Source of the DNA: Armigeres subalbatus
Taxonomy: Eukaryota > Arthropoda > Insecta > Diptera > Culicidae
NCBI RefSeq assembly: GCF_024139115.2
Contig: NC_085141.1
Location: 128,463,822 to 128,527,821 of the forward strand
Reading direction: 5' to 3'
Length of the DNA stretch: 64,000 nt
Part shown: positions 21,830 to 33,819 of the stretch, piece after piece
Numbering within the stretch: the first letter of the stretch is position 1
Layout of the letters: each line of letters opens with the position of its first letter
The notes under the pieces: generated by a model
What the model was told of the DNA's origin: nothing
The model's input: only the letters and a program-made list of their open reading frames with translations
Database searches by the model: none
Translations under genes and position numbers: made by a program

Positions 21830-23150
21830 CCGTTACGTTGGGATATGGATACTTGGAAGTAGTGCGTAATGGTGTAAATCCGGCCATATCGTCGGTAAGC
21901 GGGTGGCAGTGGGTGGTACCCGCACACCCCCAAGTGGTGCACATGTGGTGCAAGCGAATGGGATTTGGGGGTATTACTCGTAATACCCCCACAAAGTGAG
22001 GGACCGAGTGTATGGGTGAGCAAACAAGTAAGACTCGCATGGTACGCATTATCGCTAGTGTTGGAATGACTGAAGTCTGGTGAGGCCTGGCAGGAGGGGG
22101 GGATGCTTCTGCGGCACCTCAGAAATTGGAGACATGTAAGGTAAGTGGTACCACCTCGTTGCAGGATGGGGAGACCACCACACTGACTGAGGACTATCTG
22201 GGCTTCGGAATATCAATAGGTGGGTGCTGCCTGCAAAGCACCTGTCCGAGACCTATTGGCAGCATCAAAGCCCGGGTAGGTGAGTGTTAGGCACGCGTGA
22301 CGTGCCGGGTGTTCCACGCCCAAACGATGCACAGGAGGTGCACAGAGTGGATATAAATGGGAGATGGGGGTATTACAACCCCCACTGAGTGAGAGACTGA
22401 ATGTCAAGAGAGTGGTGCACAAGTGGTGCAAGCGATTGGGACTGAATGTATGAGCGAGCACACAAGTCAGACTCGCATGGTACGTATGGTCAGAGTGGCT
22501 GCTTAGGCAGTAGTGTGATCCGGCTGCCAGGGACGGATTGAGTGAAGTCTCGCTAGGCCTGGCAGGAGTGTCGGGGGGCAGATACCTCTGCGGCACCTCA
22601 GAAGTAGGGGACACGAAAGTCTCGCTATGACTGGTAGGAGTGTCGGGGGATGCTTCTGAGGCACTTCAGAAATAGTAGACATGAAAGGGTCTGCCTCGTA
22701 GCTGAGGTAGGAGCGGCATAGGAGCCAACAACCTAGGGTCGTCTCCGGCCTGGTAGACAAATGGTGCCACCCTGTTGCAGGACGGGGTGAACACCATACT
22801 GAATGAGGACTGTCTATGTTGTGAGATGGCGGCATGGGGTACCCCCTGCAGGGTACCTGTTGGTCCTCTTGCAATCATTCAAGCGGCATAGGCAGGTGAG
22901 TGTTGGGGCACATGTGGTGCCAGTGTGTCTTGTGCAAATGTGTTGCATGGGGAGTGTCGGAGAGTTGAGGCGCATACGTGCACTTGTGTACGTCATGGAG
23001 GGGGCGCAATGCCCAATAGTCATCCCCCGAAGTATTGCTTAATTGCGGGCCGGGGAATGACTGGAGAGGTATTACCCGCCAACCCGTCACGTTCCCCGGT
23101 TAAATGGGTGGCTTAAGCGCCACTCCGTAAAGGAGACCACCCACCAGTTT
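21830..23150 (-). repeat. Tandemly repeated 5' untranslated region of the R1 element
   Basis: Upstream of ORF1 (higher coordinates, minus strand) GC-rich blocks recur about 610 bp apart: the block at 22141-22290 (GGTACCACC...TTGCAGGA...GACTGAGGACT) recurs near 22758-22920. A CTCAGAAATTGGAGACATG-type block recurs at ~22115, ~22597 and ~22665. Stem-forming GGTGGGTGGTC / GACCACCCACC-like words occur near 23110-23145. Tandem 5' repeats often act as promoter units in LINEs; that role here is inference. The exact 5' end is uncertain. Confidence 0.6.
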
Positions 23151-23569
23151 AAGGTTTGCCCGACCTAAGACTATCCAGAGGGTAGGATCAATGTTTCCCG
23201 TAATCGAGGAGGGAAGTGATTGGTTGTCTCAAAACTGTCATACTTAGCGTGAGCATATCGACGCCGCAAGACTCTAAATCACATACGTGCAACTATCAGA
23301 ACCGCTCCAAAGACAAATAACCGTTTACAATAAGTTTCATCACTGACACAGCTCCTCACAATCAAACAAATTAATCACGCTTTTGATTAAAAAGTTATCA
23401 CGACTACAAGATCGACACGAATGAGTCGTCCGCGAAATGACATGAGAACCCCTATCTGATGGTTTACGGTTTGTCTACATTTACGGGATTTCACTTTATC
23501 ACGTTCGAGACGAATAGCAGTATGCTAATTTTCTACATTCAAACAAGCAATGCAACAAACGAAACTTTC
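23151..23569. other. Unassigned
   Basis: May include the last bases of the R1 5' end; otherwise nothing recognised. Confidence 0.3.
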
Positions 23570-24288
23570 TAGGGGAAGTGGGGGTAGCACGCCCATAGGG
23601 GTTAAAACGCGCCACCCCTGAATAAGGTTAAATATCCCCATTTTGATTATTTTCAATAGTCTATACGATAAAGCAATGAAAAATATTGCCATTGGATACA
23701 TATATTTCATGATTTTTCTCTAGTTATACATGAAAAACTCGAAAAAACGATTTTTGCGTGTTTTGATGCAATTTTAGCTCGGTGGAATTTAGTCTTTCTG
23801 TCGCTGTTATACATTGATAAATTAATAATTGAGCCATGAGCCATGCTGCTTACTCGTGTTCTTTATGTTCCACACGAAATCGTCGTCAAAAATGGTTTTA
23901 AAACGATTTTATGGGCCTTCAAACTTCTGAGGTCGGTGTGGGGCATTACGCCCATGCTCATTTCGTATGACCGAAACAGCTGAAACATTCGGTTAATTGC
24001 CTTAATGTAGGCAATTAAAATGAAAATCAGTACGATAGGCACATGCGCGTTTTAACCCATCCACTGGCGCATCTCACCCCGCATGGTTTCAAAATCATTT
24101 TTTTTCGGGTGCTTTTTAAAAATCAAATTTCTGTGCAATAAAATGGACAATTAGATATCTGTTATCGGTGGTCAGTCGCAGATATGCTGTTCTTCAGTAT
24201 GCGCTGATGAAAACTGGCTGAAATGGTGGTTTTCATTGATAAAAATGGCATTTTCCTTAACGTGGGCGTCCTACCCCCAGTTCCCCTA
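23570..24288. mobile_element. 719-bp MITE with TAGGGGAA ends, TA flanked
   Basis: The left end TAGGGGAAGTGGGGGTAG is mirrored by CTACCCCCAGTTCCCCTA. ACGCCCA/TGGGCGT subterminal words continue the symmetry. No ORF of transposase size is present. Confidence 0.8.
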
Positions 24289-25640
24289 CAGATAACAAGA
24301 GAGCTTTATTTCATTCCGTTTATTCCTGTTCTTCGCCTAGGCGTAGTTTCTTCCCCCTTTTAACATCTAGCTACATATTATCGCATTCTATCTATTCCCC
24401 AGCAACCTACCGTGTATCGTGCGTGTTGTTTGTGCGGTATGGTATGCTCATTCACTCGCTTACTTGGTACCAATCATTTAACGGAGGCAATTGTGTACGT
24501 GAAATTTATTGCCTCATGCGCATGGACGTTCACAGTACAAAAAATGCATGCAAATACTCACGAGCTAGGTTTTACGTGGATGGTGGATGGTGATGAGTCG
24601 GCGGCTGAGCACACAGAGCTGCTTACGCACTACTCCGGCCCGATGTCGACGGCTTTACGTGTCGAACGATGTTTGGTACCACTCTCTCACCTGGCGCGTG
24701 GTCTTACGCTTGAACGCGGCACATGCGTCCGTTCGTCGAACAATAGTTCTCGCTGCTGTTGGCTGGACGCTGATGGTTTGATGAGCCAGCCTGTCTAGGG
24801 CGCGTAAAAGAAACGTGACGCGGCCCTCTTCCGGCCACGTGTGCCCCGGGATTACCTCGACGCCGACGAGTGGGGTCAAAAGCGGTCTCTAATGGGATGG
24901 TGGTGTAACGGCAAATGGCTTCGCTGCCTCGCACCTAATCAAAAGAAACGCACACGCACTTTTTGGTTGGGGACCTATCTAGGTTGCTAATATTTGCACT
25001 TTTACCTTTCTTATACTAGGTACACACACTGCCGCCACTTAGATCGAACAAATTACAGATTGACGATCAACTAGGGGAACAAAGGGGGAAAAGTTAGCAC
25101 ATCATACAAAAAGCTATCACGTCACAAACTAACATTTTAAATTGCACCAAGACGCGAAACAAATACGGACCACTTTTGCCTCTTCCACTGATCGAATCGA
25201 AGTGATCGATTAGAGTTGGGAAATGCCTCAGATTAACTGCGAATCTGTAAAATAATCCCCAGTTGCCGTGATATTACCCGAAGACAATATCACGTACGCT
25301 AATTCTTGCAATTGAATATAAAAGATTTAGCGGGCATCGCGACATCTCTTTCTGACGGCTTTCAAACATCCAGTCAAATCCTCTCCGATCTTGGAAGTAG
25401 AGTCCAAAGTCGAATAAGGAAGGTCAATGCATTTTGAATGGCGCATTTGCGAGCTGTTGTTCCTCTATTCAAGCTAATTTGCATAGCGAAATGATGCGCG
25501 GTTGGCTTGGGTCTCATGTTTAGCGCGTGTATTAACTATTTCCGAAGGCGTAAGGTGTGCAGTTGTGTGGAGACTAACTTAAGGGATCTAATTACGAAAA
25601 ACGAACATTCGTGCAAAGTTTTTTAACTAATGAAATTATA
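24289..25640. other. Unassigned; GC-rich patch at 24410-24960
   Basis: A 128-codon plus-strand ORF (24412-24798) overlaps antisense ORFs and has no recognisable domain. The patch could be an untranslated or exonic region of a host gene, but nothing confirms it. Confidence 0.3.
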
Positions 25641-25649
25641 TTATAGATT

Positions 25650-25735
25650 TTCCACAGCACATCCAAGATATTTAACAAAAAAATGGTTTTCGTACGGCCG
25701 AGTTGCCGAATAATATGCAATTAATTGTTAAGAAA
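25650..25735 (+). repeat. Fragment of a repeat family shared with 33340-33410
   Basis: CCAAGATATTTAACA followed by TGGTTTTCGTACGGCCGAG and GCCGAATAATATGC is repeated, reverse-complemented, at 33340-33402. There it forms the distal part of the tRNA-derived repeat. Confidence 0.7.
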
Positions 25736-25739
25736 ACGT

Positions 25740-26240
25740 AATTGTTACAGAGAAAGGAGTTGGTTTTAGTGGGTTGGGAGTGGTGATCCATCCCCACACT
25801 ACCTGGGTTCGCCTCCCCACCTCGCCCACCATCGTTAAAAAAAGTAGCTCCGTCCATCTTGATATCGATGGGCGGCTCCTTCGACCTGCCACGATCTCCT
25901 GTATCGCCTGCCCCTGGCGATCGGTGGTGCGACCTATTAAGGCCACTTCGTCTAGCGAAGGGATCCACCCTTTCATCAGACGCTTGTCCATCTCCACTCA
26001 AATTTGTTTTTTTTAGTTTGGTCGACATTTTGGTCCCAAGAGCTGCGCGAGAAAATAGGTCCGCCACGCCAGAGCTCCGCAATAACGTGATAAGGGGACG
26101 TTACACTGTGGAGGGTGCCCAGGTACCCCACAGGTACCGTTAGCGGCCTGCTATTTATTTCACCCCTCAGACCATGCATCCCCTTGGCACGGGTCGCTTG
26201 ATACCGTAGGATTAGGAGTTAGGGGACGTCATATTATTAG
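25740..26240 (-). other. GC-rich fragment, possibly the 5' end of a LINE
   Basis: A minus-strand ORF (stop side 25672) reads MSTKLKKTNLSGDGQ then a charged, glycine-rich stretch. Upstream there is a TACCTGGGTACCC-type word and a GC-rich leader. The composition resembles LINE ORF1 leaders, but no zinc knuckle or RT is present, so the assignment is a guess. Confidence 0.25.
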
Positions 26241-26260
26241 CTGCACTGAAGTGCTCCTGA

Positions 26261-26554
26261 GGGGCCCTCCTTAGCCGTGCGGTAAGACGCGCGGCTACAA
26301 AGCAAGACCATGCTGAGGGTGGCTGGGTTCGATTCCCGGTGCCGGTCTAGGCAATTTTCGGATTGGAAATTGTCTCGACTTCCCTGGGCATGAAAGTATC
26401 ATCATGTTAGCCTCATGATATACGGATGCATAAATGGTAACTTGGCTTAGAAACCTCGCAGTTAATAACTGTGGAAGTGCTTAATGAACACTAAGCTGCG
26501 AGGCGGCTCTATCCCAGTGTGGGGATGTAATGCCAACAAGAAGAAGAAGAAGAA
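26261..26554 (+). mobile_element. Feilai-type tRNA-related SINE, complete, with 13-bp TSD
   Basis: The head carries a pol III A-box-like TAGCCGTGCGGTAAGACGCG and a B-box GGTTCGATTCC. The body has AATTTTCGGATTGGAAATTG and CCTCGCAGTTAATAACTGTG, and the 3' end is GATGTAATGCCAACAAGAAG followed by (GAA)n. The 13-mer GAAGTGCTCCTGA flanks it (26248-26260 and 26555-26567). The family name is from memory of the Aedes aegypti SINE; the second copy at 63630-63913 is nearly the same. Mobilised by LINE machinery in trans. Confidence 0.9.
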
Positions 26555-26567
26555 GAAGTGCTCCTGA

Positions 26568-29180
26568 TAATATGACCAGATTTACACCGCTACACACTGC
26601 TCAAAAGTATCTATATCCCCAGTGTAACGGGGAGCCTTTCCAATCCCTAACAGCAACCAAATGATAGTTCGCATGATCCAAAGTACTACCAACGCCAACC
26701 AACGCCATTTGATATTTTGATAGTTTTATTCTAAACGTGTGTTTTAAACTAACGCTACATTCTGGCACCACAAAAAAAGCGATATTTACTAATTAAATCG
26801 TCAGACAAGTGAAGCTTTGTTCATCATAATGTCCACACGGTCCCATCGTGTCCAACACTCTCCTGTCGTTAGATTTGAGCGGAATCGTGATCCGGACTGT
26901 TAACAGACAGGGTATAACAAGCAACATTTTCACTCCCCGTCGAATGCAAAAAATCAGCCCCAATGAACCTACCTAAATAAACGTAACATGAACTACAAAT
27001 AAAACGATAGTTTAAAAACTATTACCTATTTTTCATTTTATGATAACTATCCTTGTTGGTTGCTGGCCAGAGCTATGCTGGACGCCCTTTATGAGATGGG
27101 AACTCACCATTTCGTATTCCTCGTCTTATAGATAGGACATTATTTTATGTCCTGAAAATCGGATAACAATTGATTACATTTATTACTTTAGACCAATGAA
27201 TTTGATGAATTGTCACCAGTCCTACTAAATACTGTGTAAAAAATAAAAAATAAATAAAATAATTTTGGTTTTGTACAAAGATCACAATCAACTTTTACCA
27301 CGCTTATCATCTCGGTATCAGGCTAAAGAATCTCATTTGTTTTATTAACAATCGCCTAAACTTTACCACAACAAAAATTAATGAAGGAATGTTTTGCCTT
27401 AACATATGGAATACCAGAAAAAAAATTTTTTGGGATTGATTTTTTTTCTGTTGATCTAAAAATAAACATGAAGGCCGTATTATGCTGTATTTTACCTCAT
27501 AAACCCCAGCGAGCGGGCAGTGGTCTGGCCAAAAGTTTCGCTTATTCTTCTGATGCTGCTTCTTAGTTGTTTTGTTCGTCACCGGACGGGCTCGCCCAAG
27601 TCTTGGAGCAGAAGGGTGCACTCGTGGCAGAGCAACTCTGTGTGTATTTGCCAACCCTCGACTGGGCGTCCGTCTCTCCAAGCCCCAAGGCTAGTTCGGT
27701 GGCGGACCGACCAGGGAGCTGCTGATGGTGTATTAGAAAGTTAGCACAAAATGGAAAACTGAAACTATACATTTTCTTAGCACTGTGGGTACGAGGCATG
27801 GTCCATCCACAAGGGAAATTTGTGTACGTTTTGGGAGGACGGCAAAGTTTCTAAAATGAACGTCCGGAAGTGAGAGCGGGCGTGGGTGTATGTGTGGTTT
27901 GCACGAAAAACCAAGATGAAAAGTTTTCTCGTTGGAGAGTTTGGTTTTCCTGTAGCTAAATGAACTCATGTCGCTCGGTGAGCCATTGCTGCAATGTTTG
28001 AAATATGTAGAATGGATGGCTAACTGGGATGGTCCAACCGGAAGACCATGTGTTTGGGGTAATAGAGCAAAAGTTGTATCTTATTTTGCACGTTGTTCAA
28101 TAGCGTATAAATTACGAAAAGTTAATATGATTGCAGCTTTATTCTTATCTATATCGTTATTCGTTTTAAAATTACAATCTACAGCATCAGCTGCATCATA
28201 GTACGACTAAGGAGAATTATCCTTCTGGAATTACTACCAGCGTATTATAAGTGATTACAATAAGTACCCCTCCTTGCAATGACCACTGAAAACGAAATGT
28301 TACTTTGAGAATTCCTATTTACATAATACGGATTGTTTATCCCTGATCTCTTGCAGCTGGGCTAATAAAAAGTCAGCAGTCCAACAGTATTGTATTTCTA
28401 TACCCATGAAACTGACTTAAAAAGTGAAAATGAATAAGTATTGACACCTATAACAGATATAATACATACATTTTTATTTATTTGGTCTGTTTAGAGATAT
28501 TGAATAAATTTGTGTGGTGATTTGCAGCCCACAATCCAAGATATGGTCGAAATAAAGTCGCATAAAACAATTTTGTGTGATCGGGATAACGCTAAATACG
28601 TATTTTCGAGTTTTAGATTTAAGCGATACTCATGCACAGCTAGAAAAAAAAACAATAATAGATCAATACGTAACACACCTGCGTAACACATACAAAGTAA
28701 AAATATAGACACGTCCGATAGAAGGGCCAAAAAATGACAATCGTTTTAAAATAAGAACAAGTTTAAGCTGAAGGCTTAAGAGGCAGAATACGTAGAGTAA
28801 CTGCCAAAACCTATATTGCTTTCTAATAATTTATAAAGAACTCAGAGTAGTTTCATAAGTTTCTTGCTCTTTCCTTTATTTGTGAGAAGCAAAGACTTGA
28901 ACTGGCATACACAGTACTCCTACCTCATTTGATCTCACCGCTTGGCAAAAAACATCAAAGCACCGACGAATAACCGATCCGCGATCGACATTATTGAAAT
29001 GTCTGTAGCTCATAATGAAAGTCATTTAAAATCAACCCTTTTGAAGCACTACTTTTGGTATCAATTATGCGCTCATTCAACCGCCCCATTGTTCCAACGC
29101 ATGGACCCTCATATCGAAACCAAAGGATCCGAGCACGTAGGCACTTCTGGTGAGCTCAGGTGCCGTAGTAGGATTTTAAT
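26568..29180. other. Unassigned intergenic
   Basis: ORFs of 60-125 codons occur on both strands (for example 27307-27681 minus, 27968-28201 plus) without recognisable domains. No paired repeats found. Confidence 0.35.
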
Positions 29181-29181
29181 T

Positions 29182-29673
29182 TCAGCCTGCAACGTCCAAA
29201 TCTCCACTGAGATTACCAAAACCCCAACTAAAACCGACCGACGGCGACAGACGATGGCAGTGAAAGCAGACACACAACGCGATCCGTTCTAATAGAAGGG
29301 GAGTTACAAGCGCAGCTTCGTATAAATCATTTTTATGTCCCGAATGGGTTACAATGGGTCCTTCTAGTACGTATGTAGGAGGAGACTCTACGTCCGAACT
29401 ACTTTTTAGATACCCATAAGGCAGCATAAGATGTAAGACAATACGAGTAGGGAAATGGAAAACAACCAACGACCACTTATCAAAGATGTCGCCCGGAAAT
29501 GACGGCACCATGCTGAGCCGTGAACGATGGCATCTACAAAAGTTAGAACCCAGTTTACACGATTCTTTGGATTGAGTTTGATTCTTCTCAGAAGCTGCGA
29601 TTGCGGGATTAATTATCGTTTTAATTGCAATATTTTGTCCGGCAGAGCGGTCAAAGCCCACGAATTTTCCCAT
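29182..29673 (-). other. Unidentified 163-codon ORF in a GC-richer island
   Basis: The ORF starts MGKFVGFDRSAGQN in acceptable context. It is longer than most of its neighbours but shows no domain I know. Another minus-strand ORF at 47.7 kb contains MGKFVRFDPTQAQ, a similar start, but the two do not align beyond that. It may be a chance ORF or hold a 5' exon. Confidence 0.2.
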
Positions 29674-31473
29674 TTTAGGGTGGAATAGAGGGAAACAGCG
29701 AATCAGGAAAAGGGTGCGATTTCGAGCAGCCTCTCAAAGGGTTGTTGGTATCCTGCTGTCGCTGAAGACGGATGATGAGGAGGACCATACGATGACAGAG
29801 AAACGGGTGGTCGACAGTCACACAGTGTCGGGTCTCCATACCAACACCAGATGAAAACTCCGAATAATTATTATTTTCCTAGATATCTTGAGACTTCAGT
29901 GTGATTCTCTTGAACTTATTCTCATCAAGTCGAGTAATCGACAAAGCGTTATAGTCAATCCGAAAAATGTGCATCATTTATTGTCACTGTCACTGTCTAT
30001 TCATATCACTGTCACAAGATCTGAATTAGGCAATTCTCATGGGTCTGGTCGCCTCTCGGACACTGTGGGCCGCTTCGGTAGTTAGTTCAGCGCCAGCCAA
30101 CGACCGCCGTTGCCGGCCGGAGTCATTGCAGCAATAGAACAATGGTCCACATACCGAAACGATGCTCACCACTCATATTAGGTGGAAATGGAGCACGTCC
30201 CTCGCACGAACCTACGTACTTCACGTCTGCATGTAGGATCGGACTGCATTGTGCGATTTCGAGTGTTGTGTCGTGCAGCTATGGCCGTTTTGAGTAGGTA
30301 TAGGGCTAAAAGGGTGGACTATGGCGGCCGTGACTTTGCCATATTTGCGCTGCGTGTGGGGGGGCGCGGAAGGTGCCGGTGGTAGGTGGACAGAAGGACA
30401 AGAGCCATGCTCGGTAGATTTGTGCGGCGGAAAAGCAGTGTTCCGTTCCGGCGACTCATTTGAATAAATTATTTCGAAGAGGGTGCTAAAATAATCTACA
30501 GACGGCGTCACCATTAGCTATCATGTGTGTGAATGGAGATGCTAGGCCATACGCGAAGGTAGGGTGAATTCCAAAAGCGAGTGGAGTGAGTTTTGGACCG
30601 ATTTGAATATGGCATTTGCGATTTGCTCATGGCTGCAAGGTGAATATACAAAAAAAAATCTATTGTGTGTTAATTAGAATGCTAGAAAATATGATTGAAA
30701 AAATCAATAGTCTCTATACATTATTCAATTAGGAAAGATGTCTAACGACTGTGACTAACTTTTCTGTTATTGACAGAAACTGCATCGTTCAAATGTTCTG
30801 ACAAACGAGATACAAGACTTGGCTCAAACAATATTTTCATTCTTAGTGCCTTATAAAATGGCAAAAATTACGTCATCTATTATACGGTTATACGATAAAG
30901 TTCAACCTCCAGAAAAAAAAATGCAAGATTTTAAACTGTTTCACAACCAAATTTTCATAAAAATCACAAACGTGTTTTTTTCTTTTGCTCAACTAAGTAG
31001 TTTCATAATTAACTTACTTGTTTTTGCACATTGAACAGATGGACGAATAACTAACAAACTATTTTAGCATTCATATTAAATTCATAATTTTTATTAGTAT
31101 AGTGATACGACTGACTAAAAGCTTTTGGGACAATATTTGGAGCACTGCCAAATTACAGCGTACGATTTTCATTTGAAGCAGTCCCCATTATAATCGCTCT
31201 TCGCCTTTGACCTCGTTACAAAACAATGCACATTGTGCATTTCCTACCCAAGATCACACCGCGGAGTGCATCGATTAATTTGGTCGTTTTTCCATAGACA
31301 TCCATCCATTCATTCGACAGACCATAAAACTATCTATGCCTTTAGAGAATTGGATGTCATTGCCATCAAATTATTTCGTTTATTTTGTGACACAAAGAAT
31401 ACACTATTCGAACACTCACCCAAGCCAATTTAGCTAAATGTGGTCATGAAACTATTGTTCTAATGCTGGTTTT
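29674..31473. other. Unassigned intergenic
   Basis: 30100-30420 is GC-richer with a 67-codon plus and a 97-codon minus ORF lying antisense to each other; neither is recognisable. The rest is AT-rich. Confidence 0.35.
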
Positions 31474-31536
31474 CCATTATAGCATCCAAATGAGTGCTAT
31501 AATGGATTTTATGCAACCCATTTGAGTTGCATAATG
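31474..31536. repeat. Two adjacent small hairpins
   Basis: CCATTATAGCA/TGCTATAATGG (31474-31505) and TTATGCAAC/GTTGCATAA (31509-31534) form perfect 11- and 9-bp stems. Their loops carry related, inverted CAAATGAG / CATTTGAG words. Probably a tiny MITE remnant. Confidence 0.65.
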
Positions 31537-31594
31537 TTTAATATAGCACCCATGTAATTGGTATGGAATAGTAGGTCGTTTTATCACTCAAACG

Positions 31595-31633
31595 CCAGGT
31601 AATATGATAAGGTAACCAGGTAATATGATAAGG
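31595..31633 (+). repeat. Two-copy 21-bp tandem duplication
   Basis: CCAGGTAATATGATAAGG is repeated after a three-base TAA. Confidence 0.85.
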
Positions 31634-32484
31634 AATTGAAAAAATATTTTTTGGTACTTTTGTTCCCAAGAGTCCCTTTGGAAAAAAAAAACGCAATTTC
31701 GTCAAAACCAAATATACAAGAAAGGCAAAGCATTTTTCACGCTAATCACGCCATAATCTAACACAGGAGATTCAAAATAATTAATATTCAAATGGGAAAA
31801 TATACGAATTACAACTGAAAATCCATCCATCTTCCACTTGAAACTTACGATCTGTTCGTAAAACAGTATAAAAATGTTACAGCATTTATGATGTAACAAA
31901 AAGCTTCAAAGCAAAAAGTTCAATTCGACTCATTTTATCATCACTTTTTATTACAGGTATTCGTAACTATGGATCTTGTATTTAATATTGCTTACAAGAA
32001 AAAGTTGGATGAAAAATTGAACATACAAATATGAGTTCAAATATTTCCATACTGAGTAATTTCCAGATTTTTTAACTGTGAAGTAAGGAATGATTTATTT
32101 TTTATTTTTATCAGCTTTTTTCACTTCGCCAGCCCATATCTTTTGACTGAATACACATAACGCTTCAGTATTGATTCTCTTATCTAGGTGTGATATATAA
32201 ATTAGGCAAATTGGAAATAGTAAACTTTGTATTAGCGGCTACCTTTTTTCACCATAGTGCAACGTACGGCCCGCGGGCTAAAAGCGGCCGTCGGTTTCAT
32301 TTTTTGTGGCCCACGGAGTGTGAGAACAAAATACTTCATAACCGGCCCTAAAGTCTTTTGTCGGTCGTCGAATATTCGCGGCAGACTTTTAGTGCTTGGG
32401 TAGAGATTTTTGTGCGAAAATAATTGCAAAGTTTGTTGTCAATCCATTTATTTGTACGCTCAATTAATAGCGATCTTACCAAGT
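31634..32484. other. Unassigned, with a short dispersed repeat at 31960-32050
   Basis: AACTATGGATCTTGTAT...TTGCTTACAAGAAAAAGTTGG resembles 37456-37555 (ACTATGGAGCTTGTATACAA...AAGTTGG) in the same orientation. No gene seen. Confidence 0.45.
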
Positions 32485-32492
32485 GCTAGAAG

Positions 32493-33109
32493 CAGAGCAT
32501 TAGTGATTAATCATAGATTTAATCATGATTAATGAATAATGGGTTATTTAATCATTATTCATTAATCATAATCATACAAAAAATACGATTTAATCATTAA
32601 TCACTAATCGTTAATCATAGAATTTTAAACTTAATCATTAATCACTAATCATATTCATAATTGTTTTGAGTTTATTCATTAATCATCAATTTTAATCATT
32701 GCATACATCGCTTTTATTCAATAATCTTCAATCATAATCATATAATTTCTATACCTTTTAATAACCCAATTTGAAAGAAAGGTTACTTGCATTTTGATCA
32801 CTATGCAAATCATTCAATTTGATTATTCATAATCATTAATCATTAATCATATCGATCGTTAATCATTAATCATACACATATTGTGTCAACATTTAATCAT
32901 GATTGATAATCGTTAATCATACTCCAAACGTTTTATTCATTAATCATAATCGTTAATCATTGTCAAAAATTAATTTAATCGTTAATCATAATCATTAATC
33001 ATTGTCAAAAACGAATAAATCATTATTCATAATCTTTAATCATAGAGTTGAATGATTTAATCATAACAAATTTAATCATTCATTGGAAGCTTTACTCATT
33101 AACGCTCTG
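32493..33109. mobile_element. 617-bp hAT-type MITE, copy 1, with 8-bp TSD
   Basis: The ends CAGAGCATTA and TAACGCTCTG are inverted and GCTAGAAG flanks both sides (32485-32492 and 33110-33117). An 8-bp TSD with ends starting CAGAG fits the hAT superfamily. The interior is almost entirely degenerate AATCATTAATCAT words. No transposase. A second copy in reverse orientation lies at 45991-46617. Confidence 0.85.
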
Positions 33110-33339
33110 GCTAGAAGATAGTGATTATTTATCTGAGTAGCACAGTTTTGAACCGGAAAAACTGCGTTAAAGTTTTGTGCATTTGAAGTCAATTAAAAAG
33201 GAACACAAATGCAGACAACCATCGACGGAATCAGTGCAAGGAATAAGGCAAGAAGCCACACTCGGCGGACGCTTTAGGTGTGACGGAACAGAGTCACTCG
33301 CGGTTGACGGGTTCGCCATCAACGGAATAAAAATCAATT

Positions 33340-33540
33340 AATTGCATATTATTCGGCAACTCGGCCGTACGAAAACCATTTTGTTGTTAAATATCTTGGT
33401 TGTGCATATGCACAGCACATGTTTCGAAATGGACAAATTGTTATAAAATTTGCGAAAAAGAATCCACGTGTCTTGTAGGGACTCGAACCCTCAACCTCCT
33501 ACTCTCTAGGTAGGAGTGATAACCACTACACAACAAGACC
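33340..33540 (-). mobile_element. tRNA-derived SINE-like repeat, copy 1
   Basis: Read on the minus strand from 33540: GGTCTTGTTGTGTAGTGGTT (A-box-like TGTAGTGG), a stem-forming CTCCTACCTAGAGAGTAGGAG-like arm, then GGTTCGAGTCC (B box) and ACAAGAC, giving a tRNA-like fold. A non-tRNA body (CACGTGGATTC, TTTCGAAACATGTG) and the 25.7-kb repeat follow. It is not a normal tRNA because the T stem is imperfect and a repeated body follows. Confidence 0.7.
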
Positions 33541-33659
33541 ACTTAAAGGTCACGTTTGCGGAAAAGCCATCAGAATCCGAGTCCGAGTACCAACCTCCGC
33601 CGCGGTTAGCTCTTTTTGCAAATTGAATATCTTTCGGATGCTTGATTTGTCCAATCTTC

Positions 33660-33812
33660 ACATGCGCTTTACTGTTGTATATGCACTTTGTTGAGGGTTG
33701 AGGGTTCGAGTCCCTCCAAGACACGTGGATTCTTTTTCGCAAATTTCATATCAATTTGTCCATTTCGAAACATGTGCTGTGCATATGCACAGCCAAGATA
33801 TTTAACAGAAAA
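33660..33812 (+). mobile_element. tRNA-derived SINE-like repeat, copy 2, 5' truncated
   Basis: From about 33690 it repeats the B-box GGTTCGAGTCCC and body of copy 1 in the opposite orientation up to CCAAGATATTTAACA. The A-box half is missing. Directly after its end the PP4 retropseudogene begins. Confidence 0.7.
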
Positions 33813-33819
33813 AAATTGC

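Noticed and set aside
22213..22874. Proline-rich ORFs of 123-133 codons on the minus strand
   Set aside because: They lie inside the tandem 5' region of the R1 element and change frame between repeat units.
33470..33540. Functional tRNA gene
   Set aside because: A and B boxes and a tRNA-like fold exist, but the T stem is imperfect and the sequence continues into a repeated SINE body found again at 33.7 kb.
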